This document shows positions 34,906 to 45,689 of a DNA stretch of 64,000 bases, piece after piece (the first letter of the stretch is position 1; every line of letters begins with the position of its first letter). The translations under genes were made by a program, and so were the position numbers. The notes under the pieces are model-generated. The model ran no database searches and was not told where the DNA came from. It saw only the letters and a list, made by a program, of their open reading frames with translations. Source of the stretch: Brachypodium distachyon. Taxonomy: Eukaryota > Streptophyta > Magnoliopsida > Poales > Poaceae. The DNA lies in the NCBI RefSeq assembly GCF_000005505.3, contig NC_016133.3:56323237-56387236 (forward strand). Direction: 5' to 3'.

Positions 34906-35880
34906 GAAAAATGAGATGTATCATGAAACAAATGATAAAAAATCTAAAGGGAGTAATAGTTGAAAATGCAAACGATGATCCCCAGGGATTTTTTTACGAA
35001 CTGTTTCAGTCTGATTCGTTGTGCAAACTTGCCTTGAGAATCGGGGAGTTAGTTTGCAGAGGTCACCTTTTGCTGCGCCTGATTGACTGAATTTAAACAT
35101 CGATATTTTTGTGCTGATTGAGGCCTCCTGGCGCCCTTGTCCGCACCAAGTTCATGCACGACTGAATTCAAAAGCAGAGCTTTACCAATCTACTATTTGG
35201 ACGTTTTTTTTTGTTGCGAGGTAGAATCAGGGATGTACCCCGTAGAAAACAAACATGAGAAAGAGGTGAACGAAGTAAACAAAAGTCGGTTCGGTCTCTG
35301 TTATTCTGGGCCGTCAGAAACCAAACATGATTTTAGACCCACGGATCCCTACTGCTACATATGTCAATGCTAAGATCAATTGAGAAGGCTTATCAAAATT
35401 ACTCCTGGTCAGTAATCGACTGCTAGTTTTTTTTTAAAGTCGACTGCGAGTAAAGCTGCAGCTCCTGGTCACCACAGGCAGCAGCAGTACTGTACATGAC
35501 CGTAGAGCTCGCTGGCAAATTAATTAGGGCTTTAACAGACAGCGTAGTCAAAGCACGCCTCGGAAGTCGCGTATTGTATGCAGCCTACGGGCTTTGCAGG
35601 TTTGCTGCTGGAGTATATTATACCCCACGCCTCAGTCAAAGGCTCAGAGCCCGAGCGGCCGAGCACCCGGTCCCCAGTTCCAGCCAAAACCCATTCATCT
35701 TCCCGGTCACGGACAGACCGGGGGGCCGACGCGCGCAGATGCTCCCATTGACCATTGTTGCCTTGTGTGCCCAAGACTCCGCCTTTCAGCTTCTCCCAGC
35801 GCATATAGCAGCACGCACCATCCCAGCCTTGTTGCGCTGCCCCCGCCCATTCTCTCGCCGGAAGGGGATCGAGCTAGGGG

Positions 35881-36539
35881 ATGGACGACGACGCCGGCAT
35901 GATCCCCTCCTCGCCCTCCGCCGAGACGTCGTCGTCTTCCTCCGACATCGACACCGAGGTGCGCACCTAAACATCTGTCCTGAATCAATCCCCATTGTTC
36001 ATGGGAGAAATCATCCTGACATTCGTGGCATCGTCTGTATGTAGTCGACATGCTCCTTCTTCCGGGACCGGAGCACGACGCTGGGGACGCTCATGGGCGT
36101 GTCCCTGGCGGCCGACTGGGAGGACGGGCCTCAGCCTGAGCCAACACGGGATGCAGCGGCGGCGGAGGAAGAGAACATGGAGAGGGCCCGCGCGCCGGCG
36201 GAGGAAGATGAGCGGTGGAGGTGGCGGCGCCGGCGGTGGAGGCGGCCGCGGGGCGCCAGCTGGTGGAGGCTGTGCAGGGACGACGGCGGCGGTGCGACTC
36301 CGCTCGCGCACTTCCTGGACATGGAGAGGAGGGAGGCGACCGCGCCGCTGTTCGAGCAGAGGAGAAGGGCGCCGCCATCTTCGTCGTCATCGACGCCGAC
36401 GCCGACGGCCGCGTCGGTTGGGGAAGAAAGGGGCATCGGCAGGTTGAAGCTGCGGAGGTCAGTAGTCCAGGGCACGTCCTCCTCGTCGCTGGCCAGGCTG
36501 CCCGTGCTGCTCACCGGAATCTGCAGCGGCGGGGCTTGA
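35881..36539 (+). CDS. Plant-specific protein of unknown function, At3g17950-like (2 exons, 190 aa)
   Basis: Exon 1 is 35881-35958 and exon 2 is 36045-36539, with an 86-bp GT-AG intron in phase 0. Across the junction the protein reads SSSSSDIDTE-STCSFFRDRSTTLG, followed by TLMGVSLAAD, a conserved block I recall from Arabidopsis At3g17950 and relatives. Downstream are an Arg/Trp-rich basic stretch, then PLAHFLDMERR and a Ser-rich C-terminus. No enzymatic domain or clear membrane helix is present, and the function of the family is unknown to me. A TATATTATA element near 35614 could be the TATA box. Confidence 0.8.
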
Positions 36540-38580
36540 CGATTCTGAATGGTTTCTTCAGCGTGGGACGCCGGCGGATTTATTTATTTTTGTTCATTTT
36601 TCTTCTTAATTTTTTTATATCATCTTTTCTCTTGAATTCTGGCATACTCCGTATTGATGAACGATGATTATCTTGGGCACCCACATGACTTCCTTCCTAA
36701 GTATGTCGTGTCGTGATATTGAATGAATGAAACTACTCCGAGGAAAATCACGAAATGCACATGAAAAAGTGTCGTGGTATCTATCCTCACGGTTCAACTG
36801 ATACGTGCAAGCGCCATGATAGCAACAGGAAAGAAAATCCTTGCCAGTGTATCATGGAAAAAAAAGGGCTACTGCCAGGTGACTGACAAAAGGCCGCTGC
36901 AGAAAGTAGACTCATCAAAGCGAAGCCGTCGGACGGGACAGACGCCCGTGAACAGAAGCTTGCCATGTGATGTCTACAGCAGATTGCTGCGATCAGCGTG
37001 TTTTCCTTTTCGTTTTCTTCAGATGTTGTAGACGCCTTACTTGTTCAGGCAAGACAAAAATTGCTCGGAGGAACTACGAGCTCCCGTAAATACTACTCCA
37101 GCATGCTATACCACTGCCACCAACACGCAGTATAACACGGAGAAAAAAGGCGGGTGCTGGGCTAGGCCGCGTCGCCGATTAGGGCGATTCATTCGGGTGG
37201 GACCTAGAAGATCGACACACAGAAGACATGATCTGTTTGGGGAAGAAGACCGATCGAGGTCAGGGGGGTTCACAGAAGAGAAGCCTGGATGGGAGGGGTT
37301 CTTCACAAAGATCAAGTTCAGCTGTTCAGTGGAGTTGGGAGCTCCGCAAGAGAATCCTAGCCACAGGCAGGTGATCCGATGGCTCAGGTTAATTTGTTTG
37401 CACTGAGCTGGTTGCACAACAAACAGACGCTTGCACTAAATCCGAAACACTTATTATAAATCGGAGAAGTACATGAAGTCGATTAAACAATACATGGACT
37501 TATGTGGTGCAAAAATTGGCGGACATAAAGTGTACAACGATAAACGGATGGAAAATCGAAACTTTGAAAGTTAACATGCCAGGATATTTATTCAACCCCG
37601 AACCAAAAAAAATGTGATCATTGAAATAAAAATGAGAGAGCTGCCGACAGAAATATGTTTTTTCTGTGCAGCTTATCAGGTCAATCACTTCCGAATAGAA
37701 CATAGTGATAAACTTCAAAAAGTAGCACGTATAGAGATAACGCTAAAGTTCTACGATTCTCCGAGCAAAGAATGAACATAACGGTTCACAACTCATGAGC
37801 AAATTCCTAAAAGAAATACTTTAGAAAGGGCGAGAAGCTTATGGATGGTTACCATGGCGAGAGGCGCTCCCACGAGGCCTGATTTTTTTTCCGCAATAGT
37901 TCTGTGGATCTCTTAGTATCTGCCTATCTCTAGGAATTTGCAAACTATGGGGGTGGCAGCTATATGCTGGGCCATCCGGAAATTGTGCATTAAGACATGT
38001 GTTGAAAAAAAGCTAATTGTGAGTGAGATATGACACTAAGAGATGACCTATTGTACAATATATTTTATTGTCTTATCTAAATGACGTGGCGCATACAAGA
38101 GAATGCGGTCAGGCGGTTTTATTAACCATTGTACATGCCTAATAGTTCACAACTCAAGAGCAAATTCCTAAAAGAAATATTTTGGAAGGGCATGAAGCTT
38201 ATGCATGGGATGGAGTGCCCAATATTGGTCCGACCGGCTGGAAAGGAAAATAAGAGCTGAAATTGAAACAGCCTACATGATGACAGATCGGTAATGCAAG
38301 AGGGGAATCCGAAACAAACGCATATTGAAGATCAGATCTGGTTTACAAAGTATTTACGTACTGCAAAATGGACAAAAAATGGATGCTAGTAATGAAATGG
38401 CTAAGTATGGCACTGCGCATAATTCATTGCGCATATATATGGTACTGTACTAATTTTTCTTGATTAGAAACACGCGTTAATCAAGTCCACGATTGGCGTG
38501 GAAGAATTAATTAATGAAACGCATTCCATAAAAGTACCAAGAAAATCGCTACGGAAACACGCCAATCACATCATCATCCG
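36540..38580. other. Upstream arm of a tandem segmental duplication; no gene seen
   Basis: Apart from the 3' UTR of the preceding gene, this stretch contains blocks matching the region upstream of the second defensin-like gene. No gene was recognised. Confidence 0.5.
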
Positions 38581-38581
38581 C

Positions 38582-38589
38582 TAAATATA
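38582..38589 (+). promoter_or_regulatory. TATA box of defensin-like gene 1
   Basis: TAAATATA lies about 60 bp upstream of the ATG at 38644. The equivalent spot in copy 2 has TATATATA. Confidence 0.6.
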
Positions 38590-38643
38590 GAGAGGTCCCT
38601 AACCCTCTAAACCCAACGCATCAGTAATTCATTGGATCGTACG

Positions 38644-39016
38644 ATGAAGACCGCGCACGTAGCACTGCTCCTCGCCATCGCCCTGCTCGCCCTATCGTCA
38701 GGTAATAAATCAAAATCGACGGAAGCCCGGTTTATTCGGCCATTAATTAGTTCGTTTCGTATTGCTCTATCACGATTTGATTTGGCATGGATAAAAATAT
38801 GCAGAGATGATGTCTCCGCCATGGCGTGTGGCGGCAGCCGGCACGGGCCCCTTCCCGCCGGAGACGATATGCACGAGGAAGATCGACGTGGGGCACCCAT
38901 GCAACGGCACCAAGTGCGGCCTCACCTGCAGTAAGCTCCAGGCAGTCAACAGCCAATGCAACGAGGCCGGCTGCCTTTGCCTCTATTACTGCGATTGGCC
39001 GCCCAACGCCAACTGA
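38644..39016 (+). CDS. Defensin-like cysteine-rich secreted peptide, copy 1 (2 exons, 89 aa)
   Basis: Exon 1 (38644-38701) encodes the signal peptide MKTAHVALLLAIALLALSS. A phase-1 intron (38702-38804) follows, in the place usual for plant defensin-like genes, and exon 2 is 38805-39016. The mature region has eight cysteines spaced C-x9-C-x4-C-x3-C-x9-C-x4-C-x-C-x3-C. The C-x3-C and C-x-C pairs are those of the cysteine-stabilised alpha-beta fold. The peptide ends CDWPPNAN. Family members are secreted and act in defence or in cell-cell signalling during reproduction; which applies here is unknown. A second copy lies 1.4 kb downstream. Confidence 0.82.
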
Positions 39017-39329
39017 TTATACGTCCCAGCCAGTCTAGCCGCCGCGGATGATGGGGACGAGATGCATGAGATTTTTGTTTTGCCCGACTGGAATAATTAA
39101 TTGAGATTCGGTTTTTATGTATTTGTTCCCGGAAACAATTTTAACTGACTACTAGTTTCTCCGATTCTAAATTCTTGCCATGAACCTCTAAGAGAATGGG
39201 ACTTTTGGAACTTGATGTAAAATGCTCACGTGAACCTCTCGGCATGCGCTTGGGAGAATGGGAGGCACATGTCCTAATGTGTGTTTGCTAAAGAAAATAC
39301 TTCCTCCGACCGGAATTACTTATCGAACG
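39017..39329. other. 3' region of defensin-like gene 1
   Basis: This is the probable 3' UTR and spacer. A lone Stowaway-like end (cttcctccgaccggaattac) occurs near 39300 at the duplication joint. Confidence 0.45.
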
Positions 39330-39947
39330 ATGATTATCTTGGGCACCTACTGTAATACTTCCTTCCTAAGTATGAGTTAAACTACTCTGAGAAAAATCAC
39401 GAAATGCACATGAAAAAGTGTCGTGGTATCTATGGATCTTCACGGTTCAACCGATACGTGCAAGCGCATGATAGCAACAGGAAAGAAGATCCTTGCCAGT
39501 GTATCATGGAAAAAAAAGGGCTTGGTGGGAGGTGTTCTTCACAAAGATCAAGTTCAGTTGTTCAGTGGTGGTGGGAGCTCCCCAAGAGAATCATAGCCAC
39601 AGGCAGGTGATCCGATGGCTCAGGTTAATTTGATTGCACAATTTACAAAGTATTTACTGCAAAATGGACAGGAAAATGGATGCTAGCCATAAATTGCCTA
39701 ACTATGGCAGTGTGCATATGCCGACAGCGTGCTGGATTAGCGCTTGACGGATTGAAATCCATCATCCATGTTTGACTGAAACTCCTACTCCTGTATCGTT
39801 GCGTATATATATGGAACTAATTTTTCTTGATTGGAAACACGCGTTAATCAAGCCCTCGATTGGCGTGAAAAAATTAAATAATTAGACCTATTCCATAAAA
39901 GTACCAAGAAAATCGTCACGGCAACATGCCGATCATATCATCACCGC

Positions 39948-39955
39948 TATATATA
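39948..39955 (+). promoter_or_regulatory. TATA box of defensin-like gene 2
   Basis: TATATATA lies about 115 bp upstream of the ATG at 40066. Confidence 0.65.
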
Positions 39956-40065
39956 CAGAGAGGTACCTACAAACCCCCCCCTAAATCCGACACATCAGCA
40001 GTAGCAATTCATAGGATCGCAAAGAATTCCATCGATCCAATCGAACACCCATCTGGATCGTAACG

Positions 40066-40437
40066 ATGAAGACCGCCCACGTAGCACTCCTCCTCGCCAT
40101 CGCCCTGCTCTTCTTCGCCCTACCGTCAGGTGATAAAATCAAAATCGATGGAAGCCCGGTTCATTCGTCCATTAGTTCGTTTTTCGTTTTGCTAGCTCGA
40201 TCCCGATTTGTTTTGGCATGGATAATATATGCAGTGATGATGTCTCATGTGGCGGCGGCCGGCACGGGCCCGTTCCCGCCGGAGACGATATGCTCGAGGA
40301 TGATCGACGTGGGGCACCCATGCAACGGCTACAAGTGCGGCTTCGCCTGCGATAAGATCCAGGCAGTCAACAGCCATTGCACCGACGCCGGCTGCCGCTG
40401 CCTCTTTTACTGCGATTGGCCGCCTACCGCCAACTGA
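40066..40437 (+). CDS. Defensin-like cysteine-rich secreted peptide, copy 2 (2 exons, 88 aa)
   Basis: Exon 1 is 40066-40129 (signal peptide MKTAHVALLLAIALLFFALP) and exon 2 is 40235-40437, with a phase-1 GT-AG intron as in copy 1. The eight cysteines keep the same spacing as copy 1, and the peptide again ends CDWPP-AN. The mature parts differ at about a quarter of positions (for example R for L between the last CxC cysteines), so the copies have diverged. The 105-bp intron is a multiple of three and has no stop in frame. An unspliced transcript would therefore encode a 123-aa protein with a 35-residue insert after the signal peptide. The spliced form is preferred because both splice sites are conserved with copy 1. 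Confidence 0.82.
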   Translation: MKTAHVALLLAIALLFFALPSGDKIKIDGSPVHSSISSFFVLLARSRFVLAWIIYAVMMSHVAAAGTGPFPPETICSRMIDVGHPCNGYKCGFACDKIQAVNSHCTDAGCRCLFYCDWPPTAN

Positions 40438-40774
40438 TTATACGTCCTAGCCAGCCTAGCCGCCACGGATGCATGGGACGAGATGAGATTTTTGTTTTTG
40501 CCATACATGAATAATTAATTGACATTCGGCTTTTATGCGTTTGTTCCTGAAAATAATTAAAGTTATTATTACATCATATAAGCCCATTTCTCGTGCCTAT
40601 CAGCTTGCCACCAGTTTGTCTGTTAACCGTATTCGTTCGATGATTTTAAGTGATCATTACTCCCTACATCATACAGGCCCACTTTTTGTGTTTACCAGCT
40701 TGCCATCAATTTGTTTATCAACACTATTTCGTTCAATGATTTTGATCGATACAACCTGCACTCCTGGGGCAAGT
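40438..40774. other. 3' region of defensin-like gene 2
   Basis: This stretch contains two related segments of about 75 bp (near 40575 and 40675, each with 'tcattactccctacatcata' or a similar phrase and a 'ccagcttgcca' phrase). No gene was seen. Confidence 0.4.
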
Positions 40775-41051
40775 GCATCTCCACTCATCCCCCTAAAAGG
40801 CCAAAAAAAAAATACTGGGGCGCCGGAGAGAGAAAACACTTCCAGCCGCACCCCTAAAACCAACATTGGTGACGGTGCAAAAAGTAATTTCATTGGGAGG
40901 CCAACCCCAAACCAAAGGGTGGCAAGCAGGAGCGCCGGCAAACACAAACAGCCAACAAAAATAGGCCACGCGTCCAAAGCATATCTCTCTCCCTCCTCCT
41001 TTTCTCAGATCCTGCCCCGAGGCCTCGCACTCCTGTCTCCTCTCTCTCGAG

Positions 41052-41690
41052 TTCTACGACTAGCAGACGCTCAACACCGTCTCCTTCTTCAAGGATCTCG
41101 GCGTCTTCTCAGGCCTCATCAACGAGGTCACGCCGCCCTGGGTTGTGCTGGCCATGGGTGGTGCCATGAACCTGGTGGGCTACCTCATTGTCTACCTCGC
41201 CGTCAACGGCCGCACCTTGCGCCCGCCCGTGTGGCTCGTCTTCCTCTACATATTCGTCGGGGCCAACTCGCAGTCCTTCGCCAACACGGGCGCGCTCGTC
41301 ACCTACGTCAAGAACTTCCCGGAGAGCCGCGGGATCATGCTCAGGATCCTAAGGGATTCGTCGGCCTCAGCGGCGCCGTCTACACGCAGCTCTACCTCGC
41401 CTTCCACGGCGACGACGCCAAGTCGCTCATCCTCCTCATCACCTGGCTCACTACGGCCATCTCCGTCGTCTTCGTCCACACCATCTGGATCATGCCCTAC
41501 CCGTGCCGCCGCGGCGGGCAGGAGACCAGCGGCGCCCCGTTTTTCTGCTTCCTCTACATCTCCATCGCGTTCGCCTTCTTCCATGGCACCTACACCGTCG
41601 CCACCTCCGCGCTCCTCTTTGTCCTCTTCCTCCCGCTTTGCGTCGTCATCAAGCAGGAGTACAAGATCCACCACGAGCGCGAACTCGTCC
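41052..41690 (+). pseudogene. Nodulin-like MFS transporter fragment, broken
   Basis: The plus strand encodes TLNTVSFFKDLGVFSGLINE, PPWVVLAMGGAMNLVGYLIV and NTGALVTYVKNFPESRG, the N-terminal membrane part of plant nodulin-like major-facilitator proteins. After a single-base loss near 41350 the frame continues with KGFVGLSGAVYTQLYLAFHG and IWIMPYPCRR. An in-frame TAG occurs at 41061-41063. The first transmembrane helix and the C-terminal MFS half are missing, and it lies within a pair of inverted repeats. It is not a working transporter. Confidence 0.85.
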
Positions 41691-41811
41691 GCGACGGTTG
41701 CCGCCCTCGTCTGTGTCCGCGCCGGCCGCCGCCCTCGTCCTCGCCCGTTAGGTGTTTGTGATAATGTCACATGCAATTTTTATTTGTTTGGGGGCTGTGA
41801 CTGAGTCCATA

Positions 41812-41824
41812 CCCCCCCCCCCCC
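41812..41824. repeat. Poly-C homopolymer (13 C)
   Basis: Thirteen C residues lie inside the right arm of the candidate Pack-type element. Confidence 0.85.
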
Positions 41825-41911
41825 ACCCCGGGTACTCAAAAAATCACCGGCGCCTCCCCATACGAGCAAACGCCGGACCTGATATAGGGGGGACGAGTGG
41901 AGATGCTCTAA

Positions 41912-43445
41912 GCACTGGCCTTTGCAGGCCTTTGCAGTTTGCACCTTTGTATGCGCCCATGCACTTGGCGGCATCGCAGGTGCCGCGTTTGATAAACTGG
42001 TTGCAGGGTGTTCTCCGGGAGGGCACTCGCCATTGCTGCATGCACATCAATGACACAAAATTATATAGAGTAAATTTGTCACCTGTATCGTGAAACCACA
42101 GTTGTTGGTGTTGCTAATTTGTGCACGGAACCACAACATTAATTTGTCCACTGAACCATAACATTTCAGGCAATTCGTCTCAGTTAGCCCAAAAACCGGT
42201 TTAGCACGGTTGACATGATTTCTTACAGGTAGGCCCTGTAGGAAATTTAGGTTTTTGCCCTACCCCCTATTCCTCTACCGTATCGGTGGTGCCGCTCACA
42301 ATGCATTAGGATAAGTAGCATCTACTACCTCCGTTCTGGTATAGAGGGCATGTGAGTATCCCTATATCGCTTTGCATATCACAAAAAGTTATACCATTAC
42401 AAATAGAATATTTGAAGTTTCTAATGATATAATTTTTGTGATATATAATTTGCAGACTGGCTGAGAGCCAAGAACAGAGATGTCCTGAGCGTGACGATGT
42501 TCCGAAGCAACCACGGAAGTAACGGATCCGATTACGAACACCTGCATGTACCTGAGCATATTGATTGAGTATAAGATTTACTATAGGATTAGTTCTTGGC
42601 AAGGTGATATTGCATGGAATGCAATGACTGTAGATTACGCAATTTACATTGTGATCCTGCTATGTTTACTTTGAAATAATATGATTGCATAGAGTCTTTT
42701 TTTTGTTGAGGGAAAAGCATAGTCTTTGCAGATTATGTTCAGTGCATATGAAATTTTGAAGAAAGAGATGTGTCTGAAACTTGGAATATAGAGGTAATTT
42801 AGGTTTGCTAATATTTGTATGTGTTTTGGTGGTCCGATTTTTTTTTTGCCAGAAAGTTGTGTTTGGAAATTGGCAGACAAAAAATTTGTATACAAAATTT
42901 ACGTTTATTAATATGTGTATGTGTTTTGGCGCATATGACTTTATTTGACAAAATTTTAAAATTGGTAGACAAATGTGTTTATCTTTATTTTTTTCCTAAA
43001 TGGAAAATGTGAATATCTGAGATAATTGAAAACAGTCATGTAAGCCTGTATAATTTTCCCCAACACGTGCCATTTAATTGATGGTGAAAAAAAAAACTCC
43101 GGTTGAACTGGCGTGCAAATTAAAACTAGCTGGTCCGTTCGTTATTGTTGCTCATCCATGAATTTCTGGCGCCCTAGGAGAACTGTAACACACTTGACGT
43201 TGGTCCAGGAACGTGCACTCAACTTGGGCCTAACTTCTCATATGATGGGCGAAAATGTGATGGTTCCTGGACGCAGCCAGATTTGGTCCATGACTCAGGT
43301 CGGGTCTATGTTCAACTGAAGAAAAATACAAATGAAATGCAGTTTGGACTGTGCCAAATACAACGGGCAGGGGCCCAGATAGCCTGATGATCGCGAGGCA
43401 CCGCGTCGGGCGGGGATATCGATCGTCCTAGCTACTCATTTGTAA
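41912..43445. other. Intergenic, no gene seen
   Basis: AT-rich sequence without a recognisable gene. A lone Stowaway-like end occurs near 42326, and a 'gagtaaatttgtcacctgta' phrase near 42068 resembles transposon ends of the type found in the MED23 intron, with no partner seen. Confidence 0.35.
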
Positions 43446-44312
43446 CTGACTAGTTGGCCCACTCACCCGGGTCGGGGCAGGCGGAGAAGTGAGCGAGGAG
43501 GCCTATGAGCGCCGCGTTGATGTAGGTAGTCGGCTCGGACTGCTGGAACACAGCGCGAGCATGGGCGTACGCGTCGCTGCAGGCGTCGTTGGGCCCGCCG
43601 ACGACGGCGCCCACCAGCAGGTTCGGGTTCGGCCCGTTGCTGGTGTAGTAGGCCGTCCCGGCCTTGCACTCGACCCGCGCCGGGTGGTCCGCGACCGAGG
43701 GGACGGAGCTGCCTCCTCGGCGGTGGATCCAGCGCGGGAACGTGAGCCCGTAGCCCACCATGTACGACATCCTTAGCGGGTTGTCCCCGAGGATGTAGTC
43801 CACCTGTCGCTTCGCCACGCGCCGGAGCATCCTCGGCGGCACCGCAGGTGACGCGCGCGCCGGCCTGGCTCAGGTAGGTGGAGTAGACCAGGAGCAGGAA
43901 CGACAGCGACGTCACGTGCTGCATGTTGCTGCCCCCCACCTTGTACAGCAGCCCGCCTGCAGTTCAGAGCAAAAATTAATACTATGTCGATTTTAGATCG
44001 TCGTCGTTGTTGTGTTTGATGCGTAGTGAATACCTGCATGTATTCACGCCATTTCAAGAAGAAGAAGAGGAGGAGGAGGAGGAGAAGAAGGAGGAGGAGG
44101 AGGAGAAGACGCAAGATCGAAGAAATCGACGCAAGGAGGAGGAGGAGAAGGAGAAGGAGGAGGAGAAGAAGAAAAAGACGCAAGATCGAAGAAAACGACG
44201 CAAGGAGAAGAACTTACGGCGACGGCACGGTCGAGGAGGCGGCGGCGAGGGCGGCTGCGGCCTCGCCGGCGACGTCGGAGCCGGGATGGGCCGGGATTTT
44301 GGCCGTTGCTCC
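43446..44312 (-). pseudogene. GH9 endo-beta-1,4-glucanase remnant
   Basis: Three minus-strand pieces are recognisable. At about 44312-44225, PGSDVAGEAAAALAAAS matches the GH9 motif PGSDVA-E-AAALAAAS and ends at a possible donor. At about 43957-43845, [20 protein letters not shown] follows an acceptor. At 43842-43450, [19 protein letters not shown], then PRWIHRRG, and finally [20 protein letters not shown] are the C-terminal GH9 signatures. The second and third pieces are out of frame with each other at 43842, and the usual HHR is HRR. Upstream exons are absent. GH9 enzymes cut beta-1,4-glucan in the cell wall; this copy is broken. Confidence 0.82.
44056..44213. repeat. Purine-rich GAA/GAG tract with a 69-bp tandem duplication
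   Basis: The plus strand is almost pure purine. The segment 'gacgcaagatcgaagaaa' + '(t/a)cgacgcaaggag' occurs at 44108 and again at 44177. The tract sits inside the broken GH9 gene. Confidence 0.85.
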
Positions 44313-45689
44313 TTGATTAACCCCGGGACACGAACACAGCCGTGCAGTACTGCAGTGTACCAAAACGACAACACATTATCTTTCCTAAACCAGGTGGCTG
44401 CCTGCCGGGTACCTTAAAGTTGGCACGTGAGGGACGACGCTCAGGAATGAACTGATGGAGGCCTGGACTTAGAAAGGCTCCTAGCCCTAGGATGCTGCTG
44501 GGCAAAGGCCACACACGTGCATGGGCGTAGTTCTTTTTGGCCGTTGCCCCTGCACACATGTTACTCCGTCCTCTGCAGTCCGTGGGATGTTCGTTTCGTT
44601 GGCAAAGGTTGTAAGCCTGACCGTACCATAGTTGACACACGGAAAGCTAGCAACCGGCTCTACTTCTTCTTTTCTTTTTGAGTACGAATTCCAATTTTTA
44701 CCTCTAATTTCGGATTTTGTGACACAGATTAAAGTGATATTAGTTGCATATCTGAAATTAAAGTGCAGATCACGTGCAGGACATGGCCCTTACCTAATTA
44801 AGTTGACTGTGATCATGCGTGGTATATAAATCACATGTTCACAAAAATAAAGTTCACAAAGCTGAATTGACCAATCACTTGATTGCATCGATAGGTCATG
44901 TGAACACCAAGTTGTATTAGCAGGTAATTTGGTTTCTGAAATCAGCATGTGAGCTTAATGTTTTACATGATTATGCTATCGATATTGTATTAAAGTTTAA
45001 ACCATGAGCTAGTCGTTCCGTAATAAATCTTGTTTACGAAATATAGGTTCTGGGAAGTTGAGTAAGCTTACTACATAATATTCTCATGATTCGCGAAACA
45101 ACAAGGATTTTTTTTCATGTCATAGCATATTTATCATCTAATATATTATATTGCGTTTGACATCATACAAATAAATATTTGGCTTAATTAGCATGTTGGG
45201 CGTATGTGGGCCTGATTTTGTCCCTAGCCCGTCAGATATATACTCATGTCCGGCCCATGAGACCGAACCAACTGCACGAACGCTCGGAACGGCATCCCCT
45301 AAAAAAAACACTCGGAGCTCAGCTCACTCGCGCGCCTCGATCGCGGAGGTAAAGGTAAAAACAAAACACATGGCGAGACGTTCCCCCGGGAAGGAACCTC
45401 GGCACCTCGCCGGCCGTGCGTGCGCGCGTCGGTGATCCCACCGGCGGGCTTCCCGGGCCGAGAGAGTAGAAAAAGAGGACGGAAATGCGGAGTGGAGAGT
45501 GGTACGCCAACTTTAACGAACCCCAACGACGTACGTCCCCTCCCGTTCTTTCTCCCAATAAAGCCGCCCCAACCGCTGCGCATAGGAAACAAAACTGAGA
45601 AAACAAGACACTGTCCATCTCAGCTTCCACTCTGCTGCGTCGTAAAGCTTCCGTCTCGGGTGGTCAAAACTCCCGGCGCGGGGTCGAGG
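44313..45689. other. Upstream region of the LC8 gene, no other gene seen
   Basis: Apart from a probable promoter and leader for the gene at 45690, nothing was recognised. GC content rises sharply after 45230, as is usual for a grass 5' region. Confidence 0.45.

Larger units (their letters stand above)
32850..35870. other. Repeat-rich intergenic region, no gene assigned
   Basis: This 3-kb stretch holds three separate direct-repeat arrays, a lone Stowaway-like end near 33938 and a GC-rich block (33220-33650) whose overlapping open frames have no recognisable domain. No supported gene was found. Confidence 0.4.
36660..40500. repeat. Tandem segmental duplication carrying the defensin-like gene pair
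   Basis: Block pairs in the same order and orientation are about 36662-36870 with 39330-39520, 37290-37405 with 39520-39640, 38335-38640 with 39635-40065, and the genes 38644-39016 with 40066-40437. Identity by eye is high (examples: 'gatgattatcttgggcacc' and 'agccacaggcaggtgatccg' in both). The second copy lacks roughly 0.9 kb of upstream sequence present in the first. Boundaries are approximate. Confidence 0.85.
40775..41907. mobile_element. Candidate Pack-type element: inverted repeats flanking a captured transporter fragment
   Basis: The left end gcatctccactcatccccct (from 40775) matches the reverse complement of the right end (gcatctccactcgtcccccc, ending near 41905). Further inward, 'ggggcgccgg' on the left pairs with 'ggggaggcgccgg' read on the minus strand at the right. 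The interior carries a GC-rich fragment of a host transporter gene. A non-autonomous TIR transposon that has captured gene sequence is the simplest explanation. No clear target-site duplication was found, so the superfamily is open. Confidence 0.6.

Noticed and set aside
38807..39016. Defensin-like copy 1 starting at the ATG in exon 2
   Set aside because: That start would lack the signal peptide, whereas the two-exon model matches copy 2 and keeps splice sites and phase.
40535..41761. A single 408-codon plus-strand frame spanning the transporter fragment
   Set aside because: Its first half is not transporter-like and it passes through the inverted-repeat end; the true homology switches frame near 41350, so the long frame is accidental.
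44026..44316. Arg/Glu-rich frames over the purine tract
   Set aside because: They are translations of a GAA/GAG simple repeat inside a GH9 remnant on the other strand.
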